In this document: positions 7,179 through 14,269 of the stretch, piece by piece
Position numbering within the stretch: position 1 is the first letter of the stretch
Layout: every line of letters begins with the position of its first letter
Origin: Thermoplasmata archaeon
Lineage (GTDB): Archaea; Thermoplasmatota; Thermoplasmata; Thermoplasmatales; Thermoplasmataceae
Assembly (NCBI GenBank): GCA_021826795.1
Contig: JAKAYM010000026.1
Location: forward strand, 1-16,396
Length of the DNA stretch: 16,396 nucleotides
Direction of reading: 5' to 3'
Program-made: the position numbers and the translations under genes
The notes under the pieces: generated by a model
Databases searched by the model: none
Told to the model about the DNA's origin: nothing
The model's input: the letters and a program-made list of their open reading frames with translations, nothing else

Positions 7179-7826
7179 TTATAAAATATCCTTGTATCTT
7201 TCATAATCTATGATTCCAAATTTTTTTAAGGTGATATCAATAAATTTTTCCTTCACATCATTAAAACTGTGCTGTTTTCCCCGAATTGAATCCATAGACG
7301 TCATTATTTCTGATGAAAAGTTGCATGGATTTATCACATTAAATTTTTTTAAATCCGTACACACATTGAGTCCCATCCCATGCATTGTTGTAAATTTATC
7401 AATGCCTAGTCCTATGGAACATATCTTTTTATTTCCAACCCACACACCTGTTTTTTCGTTCAGCATTGGCGTTCCTCTAATTTTATAATAATCTAACAGT
7501 TCAATTACAGATTCCTGAATTAATTTTATGAGTTTCAATGCATCAAGGTTTGATCTTTTCAGATTTATAATATAATATGCAACAAGCTGGCCGGGACCGT
7601 GATATGTTAAATATCCTCCGCGGTTTATCTTTATTGCACCTTCAAGGTTTCCACTGAAATGGGAACCTGCAGTATAAATATCAGGATGCTGGAGAAATAT
7701 GAATGTATCGCATGATTCCTCTTTATTGACTTTATCATGAATTTTTTTCTGGAAATCAAGCGCCTTTAAATATTCAACAATTTCAAGGTCGTATACTATA
7801 CCACAGTTCTGAAAATTTATTTTCAT
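7179..7826 (-). CDS. lipB: Lipoyl(octanoyl) transferase LipB
   Basis: LipB moves the octanoyl group from acyl carrier protein or another donor to a lysine of lipoyl domains, the first step of lipoate biosynthesis, in the cytosol. The 215-residue product has the family signature 'RGGYLTYHGPGQLVAY' (about 69-84). The catalytic lysine K134 lies in 'NKKICSIGLGI', and 'FTTMHGMGLNV' follows. The catalytic cysteine C168 is in 'NPCNF'. These positions agree with Lys135 and Cys169 of the E. coli enzyme. ATG 7826 gives a normal N-terminus. An in-frame TTG at 7841 would add five residues and sits closer to the expected leaderless start for the TATA at 7867-7874, so the start is uncertain. No lipA is nearby. 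The acyl donor is not obvious, since archaea generally lack bacterial-type fatty acid synthesis. Confidence 0.93.
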   Translation of the reverse strand: MKINFQNCGIVYDLEIVEYLKALDFQKKIHDKVNKEESCDTFIFLQHPDIYTAGSHFSGNLEGAIKINRGGYLTYHGPGQLVAYYIINLKRSNLDALKLIKLIQESVIELLDYYKIRGTPMLNEKTGVWVGNKKICSIGLGIDKFTTMHGMGLNVCTDLKKFNVINPCNFSSEIMTSMDSIRGKQHSFNDVKEKFIDITLKKFGIIDYERYKDIL

Positions 7827-7866
7827 TATATTACATCCCAATATATGGCTTCACATTTTTATTTTG

Positions 7867-7874
7867 TATATAAA
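7867..7874 (-). promoter_or_regulatory. Probable TATA box of lipB
   Basis: On the minus strand this reads TTTATATA. It is centred about 30 bases before the TTG at 7841 and 44 before ATG 7826. It predicts transcription starting near 7846, so lipB either uses the TTG almost without a leader or ATG 7826 after a short leader of about 20 bases. Confidence 0.4.
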
Positions 7875-7924
7875 ATTCGCTATGAATAGGATTTTAAGTG
7901 GTATATAATTATATAGCAAAAACA

Positions 7925-7932
7925 TTTAAATT
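7925..7932 (+). promoter_or_regulatory. TATA box of the pirin gene
   Basis: The run TTTAAATT is centred 22-23 bases before the ATG at 7951, with no Shine-Dalgarno sequence. It lies in the divergent lipB-pirin intergenic region. Confidence 0.45.
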
Positions 7933-7950
7933 AAAGAGCATTAGTTAATC

Positions 7951-8871
7951 ATGGAAAAAATAAATGGCAGAATAAAGAAGATAAATTATGTTATTAAGGG
8001 CGTTGAAGCAAAGGACGGGGCCGGAGTGCGCCTGAAAAGAATTTTCGGCGGTCCGAATACAGTTAACATAACAGATCCATTTCTTCTACTGGATCACTTC
8101 GGGTCCGATAGAATTGATGATTACATCTCGGGATTCCCATGGCACCCACATAGAGGAATAGAAACCATAACATATTTGCTGTCAGGTAAGGTCGAGCATC
8201 GTGATACTACCGATCACCGTGGAACAATATACCCAGATGGACTTCAGTGGATGACTGCAGGAAGTGGCATATTCCATGAAGAGATGCCTAAGCCACTGGA
8301 TGAGAAAAATCCGGAGGAGCTATTAAGGGCAAATGGAATGCCAACACTTGTCTCCGGTTTCCAGTTGTGGTTAAACCTTCCTGCTAAATATAAAATGACT
8401 ATTCCAACATACAGGAATATAAATGGAAATGAGGTGCCTGTAATTTCCCTTGATGGCGCAACGGTCAAGATTATTGCCGGAGAATATAATAAAACTTCGG
8501 GCATGTACACATCACAGTATGGCATAGATCCGCTTTACCTTGACGTTTCCATGGATGAAGAATCTGAGTTCAGTTACCCCATTAAGGATGGATATACATC
8601 TATTATTTTTTCAGTAACCGGAGAGGGAATTCACGGTAATCAGAAACTTGAGCCGGATACAGCGGCCATATTATCTATGGATGGAGATTACGTTAATGTT
8701 AGAACTGGTAGATCGGGATATAGATTCATACTCTTATCTGGAAAACCGCTTCATGAGCCAGTAAAATGGTACGGGCCAATAGTTATGAACACTGATGAAC
8801 AGATACGGGAGGCAATCAGAGATCTCAATAGGGATAACTTTGTCAGGGAAAAGAAGCCGGTGATGGAATAA
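7951..8871 (+). CDS. Pirin family bicupin protein
   Basis: The 306-residue product is a two-domain cupin of the pirin family. The N-terminal cupin carries the iron site 'GFPWHPHRGIET' with H65 and H67, and 'GSGIFHEEMP' with H109 and E111. These match the four metal ligands of human pirin (two His in HPH, then His and Glu). The Pirin_C domain follows from about residue 175 ('VKIIAGEYN'). Some pirins are quercetin 2,3-dioxygenases; others act as redox-dependent regulators or bind pyruvate dehydrogenase. The residues seen show only that iron binding is likely. The neighbouring divergent lipB concerns lipoyl groups of 2-oxoacid dehydrogenases, an association that may be chance. It is a single gene with a leaderless promoter; the following operon has its own TATA box. 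Confidence 0.93.
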   Translation: MEKINGRIKKINYVIKGVEAKDGAGVRLKRIFGGPNTVNITDPFLLLDHFGSDRIDDYISGFPWHPHRGIETITYLLSGKVEHRDTTDHRGTIYPDGLQWMTAGSGIFHEEMPKPLDEKNPEELLRANGMPTLVSGFQLWLNLPAKYKMTIPTYRNINGNEVPVISLDGATVKIIAGEYNKTSGMYTSQYGIDPLYLDVSMDEESEFSYPIKDGYTSIIFSVTGEGIHGNQKLEPDTAAILSMDGDYVNVRTGRSGYRFILLSGKPLHEPVKWYGPIVMNTDEQIREAIRDLNRDNFVREKKPVME

Positions 8872-8901
8872 GATAACTATCTATTTATTTTTAGATAATG
8901 G

Positions 8902-8910
8902 TTAAATATA
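8902..8910 (+). promoter_or_regulatory. TATA box of the ABC transporter-GH1 operon
   Basis: The run TTAAATATA is centred 23 bases before the ATG at 8929. It is the only clear promoter before the three-gene group that ends at 12169. Confidence 0.5.
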
Positions 8911-8928
8911 CCTTAATGATTATACGGC

Positions 8929-9786
8929 ATGGAAAATGACAGTGACTTTAATCAGTATATGATATCATTCAAATATCAATTTAAATCATATATCCGTACA
9001 AAAAGATTCCTGGGATTATTTATTTTTACTCTCATAATATCAGTGGGCATAACGGCATTAATACTGCATGATGAATACAGTATGTTGAAGGCAGGGACTG
9101 CACTATTTTATTTCTATAATTATCTTGAAGGCTTTGCCGCAGACCTGGTTGTAATCATAGGTGCATTCTTCGGAGGGGATATAATTTCCACGGATACAGG
9201 CACAAATGCGGCCTATTACACACTTGTTCAGCCCGTAAGAAGGTCGGTACTGTTTCTTGGCAGATACACTGCTGCTTTGATATCCTCATTTGTTATAGTA
9301 TTTGTATACTTTCTGGTAGGTATTATAAGCTCATTTTATCTTTACGGCACCGCAACCCCTGTTATATTCGAAAGCCTCGGAATAGTCGTTCTGTTCCTTG
9401 CAGCAGCAATATCATTTGCCTCACTGTTTTCAGGAATATTTAAAGGACAGTCCAGCGGAATTATAGTTTCGGTACTTCTTCTATTTATCGGTTTTCCCAT
9501 AATAGATGAATTTGTGGGGGCCATTGGGGGTATAGATCCTCTGTTTTCACTGGACTTTGCCGGAAAAATTATGTATCTAATATTTGAAAAACCCTATCCT
9601 GCTGCGAAGGTTGTTGGGCCTGCTGGCTTTGGAGGTCCAGGCGGTGCTGCTGCAAGAGTTTCCTCATTTGTTGGATATACGTTCAGCCCCACGGTTATGC
9701 AGGGGATAGGTGTGTTAATTGCATATATGGCAATATGCGGGATAATTGCTATACTGTTGTATGCAAGGAGGCAGATAGAGGGATAA
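8929..9786 (+). CDS. ABC-2 type transporter permease
   Basis: The 285-residue protein has six likely membrane helices, at about residues 28-46, 72-90, 113-137, 147-168, 175-195 and 254-277. The first two helices are separated by 'HDEYSMLKAGTALF', and 'YYTLVQPVRRSVLFLGRY' (about 96-113) is the cytosolic coupling region typical of ABC-2 permeases. ABC-2 permeases pair with one ATPase and normally export drugs, sodium, lipids or polymers. A glycine/proline/alanine-rich stretch at about 229-243 ('VGPAGFGGPGGAAAR') sits in the loop before the last helix and is unusual. The ATPase gene starts 2 bases after this stop. The cargo cannot be told from the sequence. It is the first gene of the operon and is likely leaderless. 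Confidence 0.87.
   Translation: MENDSDFNQYMISFKYQFKSYIRTKRFLGLFIFTLIISVGITALILHDEYSMLKAGTALFYFYNYLEGFAADLVVIIGAFFGGDIISTDTGTNAAYYTLVQPVRRSVLFLGRYTAALISSFVIVFVYFLVGIISSFYLYGTATPVIFESLGIVVLFLAAAISFASLFSGIFKGQSSGIIVSVLLLFIGFPIIDEFVGAIGGIDPLFSLDFAGKIMYLIFEKPYPAAKVVGPAGFGGPGGAAARVSSFVGYTFSPTVMQGIGVLIAYMAICGIIAILLYARRQIEG
9778..9783 (+). promoter_or_regulatory. Shine-Dalgarno site of the ABC ATPase
   Basis: GAGGGA lies 5 bases before ATG 9789, inside the end of the permease gene. A second purine run AAGGAGG is at 9765-9771. Both support ATG 9789 over the in-frame upstream start at 9735. Confidence 0.5.
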
Positions 9787-9788
9787 AT

Positions 9789-10700
9789 ATGGAAATAAGT
9801 TTTAACAATGTATCTAAGAATTACAGTAAATTCAAGGCTCTTGACGATGTATCGTTCCATTACAGTGGTCACGGTGCCATAGGATATCTAGGTCCCAATG
9901 GTGCCGGAAAGACTACAACACTGAAAGTTATGACAAACCTGCTGCATCCAACATCAGGCAGTGCAGAATTGAACGGCATAGATGTCAATAAGTATCCGAA
10001 GAAAGCCATGCTGGAAGTAGGGTCCATGATAGAGACCCCTACTCCATATCCATTTCTTACCGTTAAAGAATCACTGCAATTTGTTGCTGAACTCAGGGGA
10101 ATCGATAAAAAAACTATGGAATCCAGAATAGACGAATTCTACGATGCGTTAAAACTTCCTCCATTGAAATCAAGAATGGGGCAGCTTTCAAAGGGCCAGA
10201 GACAGCGTGCCGTATTTGCATCAGTACTTATATCAGACCCGGACATTGTTATACTGGATGAGCCTACCAGTGGGCTGGACCCATTCGAGAGGAAAATATT
10301 CAGGGATTTCATACTTAAGCTCAAAAAAACGAAACTCGTGTTCTTTTCATCCCATATCCTTTCAGAAGTTTCAGAAACATGCGATGATGTTGTATTTATA
10401 AATCATGGAAAAATCCTAAAGCAGGGAAAAATAGAGGAGATATCACAGGAATTCAACACCAGTGCCGTCTCTGTAGAGTTCCTCAAACCTGTTGACAATT
10501 CTATGATAAAACAGCTGGAATTAATCGGATCAGGAATACTCAAAACCGATGGGAGGACAGCCGTAATTAAATTTTCTGGAAAGGAATCTGACAGAGCAGA
10601 AATACTTCAGGATGTGATTAAACTGGCTCCTGTTATTTCATATACTTCATACGGTTCCGATCTGGAATCTGCATATATTTCTATACTTGGTGAAAAATAG
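9789..10700 (+). CDS. ABC transporter ATP-binding protein, ABC-2 exporter type
   Basis: The 303-residue ATPase begins 'MEISFNNVSKNYSKFKALDDVSF', the normal start of this family. An in-frame start at 9735 would add 18 residues unlike the family and overlap the permease gene. Walker A 'GPNGAGKTTT' is at about 36-45. The Q-loop region holds 'MIETPTPYPFLTV', the signature 'LSKGQRQR' is near 137, and Walker B 'DIVILDEPTSGLDP' is near 155-168. The H-loop is in 'FFSSHIL'. The C-terminal extension of about 90 residues is typical of CcmA/NatA/drug-exporter ATPases. It energises the preceding permease at the cytosolic membrane face. It is translated from an internal Shine-Dalgarno site, and the following GH1 gene is 17 bases downstream. 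Confidence 0.93.
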   Translation: MEISFNNVSKNYSKFKALDDVSFHYSGHGAIGYLGPNGAGKTTTLKVMTNLLHPTSGSAELNGIDVNKYPKKAMLEVGSMIETPTPYPFLTVKESLQFVAELRGIDKKTMESRIDEFYDALKLPPLKSRMGQLSKGQRQRAVFASVLISDPDIVILDEPTSGLDPFERKIFRDFILKLKKTKLVFFSSHILSEVSETCDDVVFINHGKILKQGKIEEISQEFNTSAVSVEFLKPVDNSMIKQLELIGSGILKTDGRTAVIKFSGKESDRAEILQDVIKLAPVISYTSYGSDLESAYISILGEK

Positions 10701-10703
10701 GAA

Positions 10704-10711
10704 GAGGTGAT
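10704..10711 (+). promoter_or_regulatory. Strong Shine-Dalgarno site of the GH1 gene
   Basis: GAGGTGAT is an eight-base match to the anti-Shine-Dalgarno complement (GGAGGTGATC) and lies 6 bases before ATG 10718. It is the best ribosome binding site in the window. With only 17 bases after the ATPase stop and no TATA box between, it shows that GH1 is translated from a polycistronic mRNA. Confidence 0.7.
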
Positions 10712-10717
10712 GTTGCA

Positions 10718-12169
10718 ATGATCAGAAAGTTTCCTAACAATTTTATGTTTGGAACTGCTACGAGTCCGTTCCAGGTGGAAATGGGTAAATCGAAGGATTC
10801 AATCTCATCAGAAAGTGACTGGTATAGTTGGGTTCATTCAGAATCAATAATTAAGAAAACTTACGTAAGCGGTGATTTCCCTGACAATGGTCCAGATTTC
10901 TGGAATGATTATAAAAAATATGTTGATTATGCGGTTTCACTGGGAAACAATGCAATCAGAATAGGTATAGACTGGGCACGAGTATTTAAAAAAACTACGG
11001 AAAACATTAAGGTTCTAACAGTTACCAATGAAAAGGGTGATGTTTATGAAATGGAATTTCCCGTTGAATTTATGGTTCAAATGGATGATATAGTCGATGC
11101 ATCCTCAGTTACACATTATAAGGAAATATTGGCCTATATCAAATCTAAAGGGTTAAAACTTGTACTGACTGCATACCACTGGCCACTGCCTTTATGGCTT
11201 CATGATCCTGTCCAATGCAATGAAAATTTTATGGAATCCAGTAGCAAGGGGTGGGCAGATAAGAAAACTGTTGTGGAATTCGGCAAGTATGTTTATTACA
11301 TTTACAAAAAATTCAAGGAATATGTGGATATCTGGCATACAATAAATGAGCCGAACATTATAGCAATAAACGGATATCTTTACGGGAATCTTGAGGGATT
11401 CCCTCCGGGTATGTCTGATTTCAAAATAACGGTTACAGTACTGAGAAATTTGGCATATGCGCATAATATTGCATATAAAATCATTAAAATGGAAAATCCG
11501 GCTACCACTGTGGGCATAAATGTTGCAGTACCATACTTCCAGCCTGAACTTGACACTCCGCAAAATAGATTCATCAATGAGTATGTCTCTTACGTATTTT
11601 ATAAGCTCTATCTGGATTCAGCCCTTTACGGAAATTTTGATCCATCCCTTTCAGGGATTTACAGTGAATCCAGGCCTGAAGAATTCTCGGGCACTGATTT
11701 TATAGGAATAGACTATTACAGCAGGATTATTGTGAGATACCTTGACAATGACAATGTGGATATCAGGTATAGATTTTCCTTCCTACCGTGCAAGGTCTGT
11801 TCCGATAACTACATGGACATATTTCCTGAAGGAATAAGGGCCGTTACCGTATCACTATTCAACCGGTACAGGAAACCAGTTATAATACTGGAAAATGGGG
11901 TAGCGGATGCAACCGGAAAAATTAGAACGGAATTCATAGAAAAGCATTTAATTGAGCTGCACAGGGCAATAAAAGAAGATTTTGTCCCGATAAGAGGTTA
12001 TTTCTACCGGTCCCTCATGGATAATTATGAATGGGCAAGGGGATACAGAGATAGATTCGGACTTTATACAGGAAGTAATGGTGAGTATGAAGCAACCGAA
12101 GCTGCAAGGTATTACAGTAAAATTTGCCATGAGATGGGCATATTTGATGAAAAGTACAGGGAATACTAG
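10718..12169 (+). CDS. GH1 family beta-glycosidase (beta-galactosidase/beta-glucosidase)
   Basis: The 483-residue protein is a complete TIM-barrel GH1 enzyme of the archaeal LacS type. The start 'FGTATSPFQVEMG' carries the sugar-binding Q19. 'TAYHWPLPLWL' has the conserved H154 and W155. The acid/base is E211 in 'HTINEPN', and the nucleophile is E392 in 'IILENGVAD'. 'SLMDNYEWARGYRDRFGLY' near the C-terminus forms the rest of the sugar site. It hydrolyses beta-linked glucosides or galactosides with retention. There is no signal peptide, so it acts in the cytosol on imported or endogenous glycosides. Residues about 91-130 form an extra stretch after 'DWARVF', of a kind found in archaeal GH1 proteins such as LacS. 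The gene is the third of an operon with an exporter-type ABC transporter. Galactose versus glucose preference is not decided by the sequence I see. Confidence 0.94.
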   Translation: MIRKFPNNFMFGTATSPFQVEMGKSKDSISSESDWYSWVHSESIIKKTYVSGDFPDNGPDFWNDYKKYVDYAVSLGNNAIRIGIDWARVFKKTTENIKVLTVTNEKGDVYEMEFPVEFMVQMDDIVDASSVTHYKEILAYIKSKGLKLVLTAYHWPLPLWLHDPVQCNENFMESSSKGWADKKTVVEFGKYVYYIYKKFKEYVDIWHTINEPNIIAINGYLYGNLEGFPPGMSDFKITVTVLRNLAYAHNIAYKIIKMENPATTVGINVAVPYFQPELDTPQNRFINEYVSYVFYKLYLDSALYGNFDPSLSGIYSESRPEEFSGTDFIGIDYYSRIIVRYLDNDNVDIRYRFSFLPCKVCSDNYMDIFPEGIRAVTVSLFNRYRKPVIILENGVADATGKIRTEFIEKHLIELHRAIKEDFVPIRGYFYRSLMDNYEWARGYRDRFGLYTGSNGEYEATEAARYYSKICHEMGIFDEKYREY

Positions 12170-12176
12170 ATAAAAA

Positions 12177-12184
12177 TTAAATAA
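12177..12184 (+). promoter_or_regulatory. TATA box of the tenA-like gene
   Basis: The run TTAAATAA is centred 23-24 bases before ATG 12204, only a few bases past the GH1 stop. It suggests an independent leaderless transcript. Confidence 0.5.
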
Positions 12185-12203
12185 TAAACATTGATATAAC
12201 TCT

Positions 12204-12809
12204 ATGTACCTGAGAAGCTATCTGAATTCAGACGAGGTTATGACCATAATAAACAATATAGTCCATTCTGACTTTGTTCAGGCTATGAAAGATGGGAATC
12301 TGGAGGACGATAAATTCAGATATTATCTAACCCAGGATCATATATATTTAAAATATTACAAGGAAGCAGGCGCCACAATAGGCGAGCTGTCGCCTAAAGA
12401 AACAGTGAAGCAACTTTACATGGAAATAGGAAGCGAAGAACCCGTGTTTCATACAACTATGCTGGAAAGGTTCAATGTGAATGGTAATAATATAAAAGAT
12501 TCGGATGCCAATTATACAACCTATTCATACATTAATCACCTGATCAGGTGGTCCAGAGATTCCGATGTCAATGGCATGCTTTCCATGTTTCCATGTCAGT
12601 GGTCTTATGGTTATATAGCAGAAGCTATTCCTGCACCTTCAGAGAAATTTAAATTCTGGTTTGATTTTTACCATTCACAGGTATACAGATCTATAACAGA
12701 CAAATATATAGAAATACTGGGAAACGTAGAACTCAGCGAATACCAGGAGCAGATATTAAGATTCGGGCTGGAATATGAATTAAATTACTGGTATGAATGC
12801 TATAAATAG
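12204..12809 (+). CDS. tenA: TenA/PqqC-family protein, thiaminase II-like
   Basis: The 201-residue all-helical protein matches the TenA family. Key residues are in their usual places: Q44-D45 in 'FRYYLTQDHIYL', a tyrosine around 107-109 before 'NHLIRW', the catalytic C131 in 'MFPCQWSYGYI' with Y135, and E192 near the C-terminus in 'GLEYELNYWY'. TenA hydrolyses aminopyrimidines from degraded thiamin back to hydroxymethyl pyrimidine, and can cleave thiamin. TenA proteins with an intact Cys are usually of this salvage type. No other thiamin genes and no riboswitch motif are visible nearby, so the role rests on the family alone. It stands alone with its own leaderless promoter. Another heme-oxygenase-like helical role is possible but less likely given the cysteine motif. 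Confidence 0.88.
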   Translation: MYLRSYLNSDEVMTIINNIVHSDFVQAMKDGNLEDDKFRYYLTQDHIYLKYYKEAGATIGELSPKETVKQLYMEIGSEEPVFHTTMLERFNVNGNNIKDSDANYTTYSYINHLIRWSRDSDVNGMLSMFPCQWSYGYIAEAIPAPSEKFKFWFDFYHSQVYRSITDKYIEILGNVELSEYQEQILRFGLEYELNYWYECYK

Positions 12810-12870
12810 TTTTGAGAGTTTATAATTACGGTACAACAAACACAATATTTTCAATGAAAACCTGGCAAGC

Positions 12871-12878
12871 AATAAATA
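12871..12878 (+). promoter_or_regulatory. TATA box of folC
   Basis: The run AATAAATA is centred 25 bases before ATG 12900 in a 90-base intergenic gap that otherwise shows nothing recognisable. Confidence 0.45.
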
Positions 12879-12899
12879 CCGGTTAAACATTGCCATACA

Positions 12900-14186
12900 A
12901 TGATCGAACAGACTCTGGATTACCTTTATAGTCTCAAGAGGGAAGGTATAAAATTGGATCTGAAGGCAACTAAAGACTTCGCTGAACATCTGGGCAATCC
13001 GCAGGATAAATTTAAGAGTATTCACATTGCGGGAACAAACGGAAAGGGTTCCATAGCCTCTTATGTCTATAATATACTCAGGCAGCAATTCAGTACTGGA
13101 ATGTATACATCACCCCATCTTCTAAATTTCAATGAGCGTATAATCCTGGGAACAGAACCTATACCGGATCAGTATATTTTAGATTTCATCAATTCTAATA
13201 GAGAATACATAGATAATCTCGGAATTAATTACAGGAATCCCACTTTTTTTGAAACAACTACTGTGATGGCATTTAAATATTTTGCAGACAATAATGCTGA
13301 TTATGCTGCTATTGAGGTGGGCCTTGGTGGTAGACTTGATTCAACCAATATCATTATCCCGGAGGTAAGTGTCATTGCTCAGATAGGCTATGAACATTAT
13401 CAGCGTCTGGGATGCTCGCTCACATCCATAGCCCATGAAAAGGGTGGAATAATTAAAAGTAACACGCCGGTGATATTACTGGACGATAAACCAGAAGTGG
13501 TTGCGGAAATCAAAAAGATAGCAGATGTGAGAAACTCAAAACTAATCATGGTAAACAACTACTCTTCAGTGTCTGACCTGAAGTACAGCCTGGGTGGAAT
13601 GACCTTTACTGTGAAAACCCCATATGATGAATATAATATTAATACCTCTAACCTCGGGCTGTTCCAGGTAAAAAATGTATGCACTGCTATATCTGCAGTA
13701 GAGACCCTCCCTGAAGGAAAACCGGAGAAATCCGTAATTGAGAAAGGAATATCGGAAAGCAGATGGCCATCAAGATTTGAGGTTATAAGCAGAGAACCTT
13801 TAATCATAATGGATTCTTCGCATAATCCTCCGGCTGCAAGTGCTCTGGTGGAAACATATAAAAAATTTGTTGATCGAAAGCCACTGCTGGTCATCGGCAT
13901 GCTGGACGACAAGGATTATTTCTCATATATGTCAATACTCAGGAAAATTTCGGACTCTGTTGTTCTTACAACACCAGACGAACCGGGGAGGTTCCTTGAT
14001 CCAGCTCTGCTGAAAGAGGGCATCAGACATATGTTCCCAGAAACAAAAGTTATTCGGGACCCCATAGAAGCGTTTAACTATGCCAGGTCAAATTCTGACT
14101 GTATTCTTGTAACAGGATCAATGTATCTTGTGGGCATGTTAAAAAAATATCTGAATTCGTCAGTCAGACCATTTAACACGGATTAA
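12900..14186 (+). CDS. folC: Folylpolyglutamate synthase / dihydrofolate synthase (Mur ligase family)
   Basis: The 428-residue protein has the full FolC layout. The ATP-binding P-loop 'GTNGKGS' is at 45-51. 'TSPHLLNFNERI' follows near residue 75, and then 'EVGLGGRLDSTN' with 'AQIGYEHYQRLG' and 'HEKGGIIK', the magnesium and substrate region. The C-terminal Mur-ligase domain has 'SRWPSRFEVI' and 'IIMDSSHNPPAASAL'. FolC adds glutamate to dihydropteroate and/or to folates by ATP-driven ligation in the cytosol. Two motifs differ from the usual bacterial forms: GYEH for GYDH and DSSHNP for DGAHNP. The core Asp and His are kept. In archaea the acceptor may be a folate or a modified pterin; the sequence does not tell. 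It is a single gene with a leaderless promoter, 83 bases before cdc6. Confidence 0.9.
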   Translation: MIEQTLDYLYSLKREGIKLDLKATKDFAEHLGNPQDKFKSIHIAGTNGKGSIASYVYNILRQQFSTGMYTSPHLLNFNERIILGTEPIPDQYILDFINSNREYIDNLGINYRNPTFFETTTVMAFKYFADNNADYAAIEVGLGGRLDSTNIIIPEVSVIAQIGYEHYQRLGCSLTSIAHEKGGIIKSNTPVILLDDKPEVVAEIKKIADVRNSKLIMVNNYSSVSDLKYSLGGMTFTVKTPYDEYNINTSNLGLFQVKNVCTAISAVETLPEGKPEKSVIEKGISESRWPSRFEVISREPLIIMDSSHNPPAASALVETYKKFVDRKPLLVIGMLDDKDYFSYMSILRKISDSVVLTTPDEPGRFLDPALLKEGIRHMFPETKVIRDPIEAFNYARSNSDCILVTGSMYLVGMLKKYLNSSVRPFNTD

Positions 14187-14204
14187 TCTATCGGTAAAAT
14201 AGTA

Positions 14205-14268
14205 GGTAACAAACCCAGTTAAAAAACATATTTGTATATAGAATATATATGTTTTAATTACTGGTAAC
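14205..14268. repeat. Imperfect inverted repeat with flanking GGTAAC repeats upstream of orc1/cdc6
   Basis: The left arm has CCAGT (14215-14219) and ACATAT (14226-14231). The right arm has ATATGT (14247-14252) and ACTGG (14260-14264). The arm order is mirrored with nearly equal internal spacing (6 and 7 bases), and the middle is A/T-rich. GGTAAC occurs as a direct repeat at 14205-14210 and 14263-14268. The right arm overlaps the likely TATA box of cdc6. Possible roles are an Orc1/Cdc6 binding site (autoregulation or replication origin), or the operator of another factor. It does not match the standard ORB consensus as I know it. Confidence 0.5.
14243..14250 (+). promoter_or_regulatory. TATA box of orc1/cdc6
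   Basis: The run ATATATAT is centred 23-24 bases before ATG 14270, with no leader or Shine-Dalgarno sequence. It overlaps the right arm of the inverted repeat. Confidence 0.5.
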
Positions 14269-14269
14269 T

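Noticed and set aside
9735..9788. Extended start of the ABC ATPase overlapping the permease gene.
   Set aside because: ATG 9789 has a Shine-Dalgarno site and gives the standard ATPase N-terminus; the 18 extra residues are the permease coding sequence read in another frame.
11192..11563. 123-codon minus-strand open frame inside the GH1 gene.
   Set aside because: The GH1 catalytic motifs and full-length barrel leave no doubt about the coding strand; no promoter is seen for the antisense frame.
12810..12899. Possible small RNA or thiamin riboswitch between tenA and folC.
   Set aside because: No C/D box pair, stable stem or THI-box core was found, and a leaderless TATA box for folC explains the stretch.
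14187..14269. Complete replication origin upstream of cdc6.
   Set aside because: The gap is only 83 bases, no ORB consensus is seen, and the inverted repeat alone does not prove an origin; it is reported as a repeat instead.
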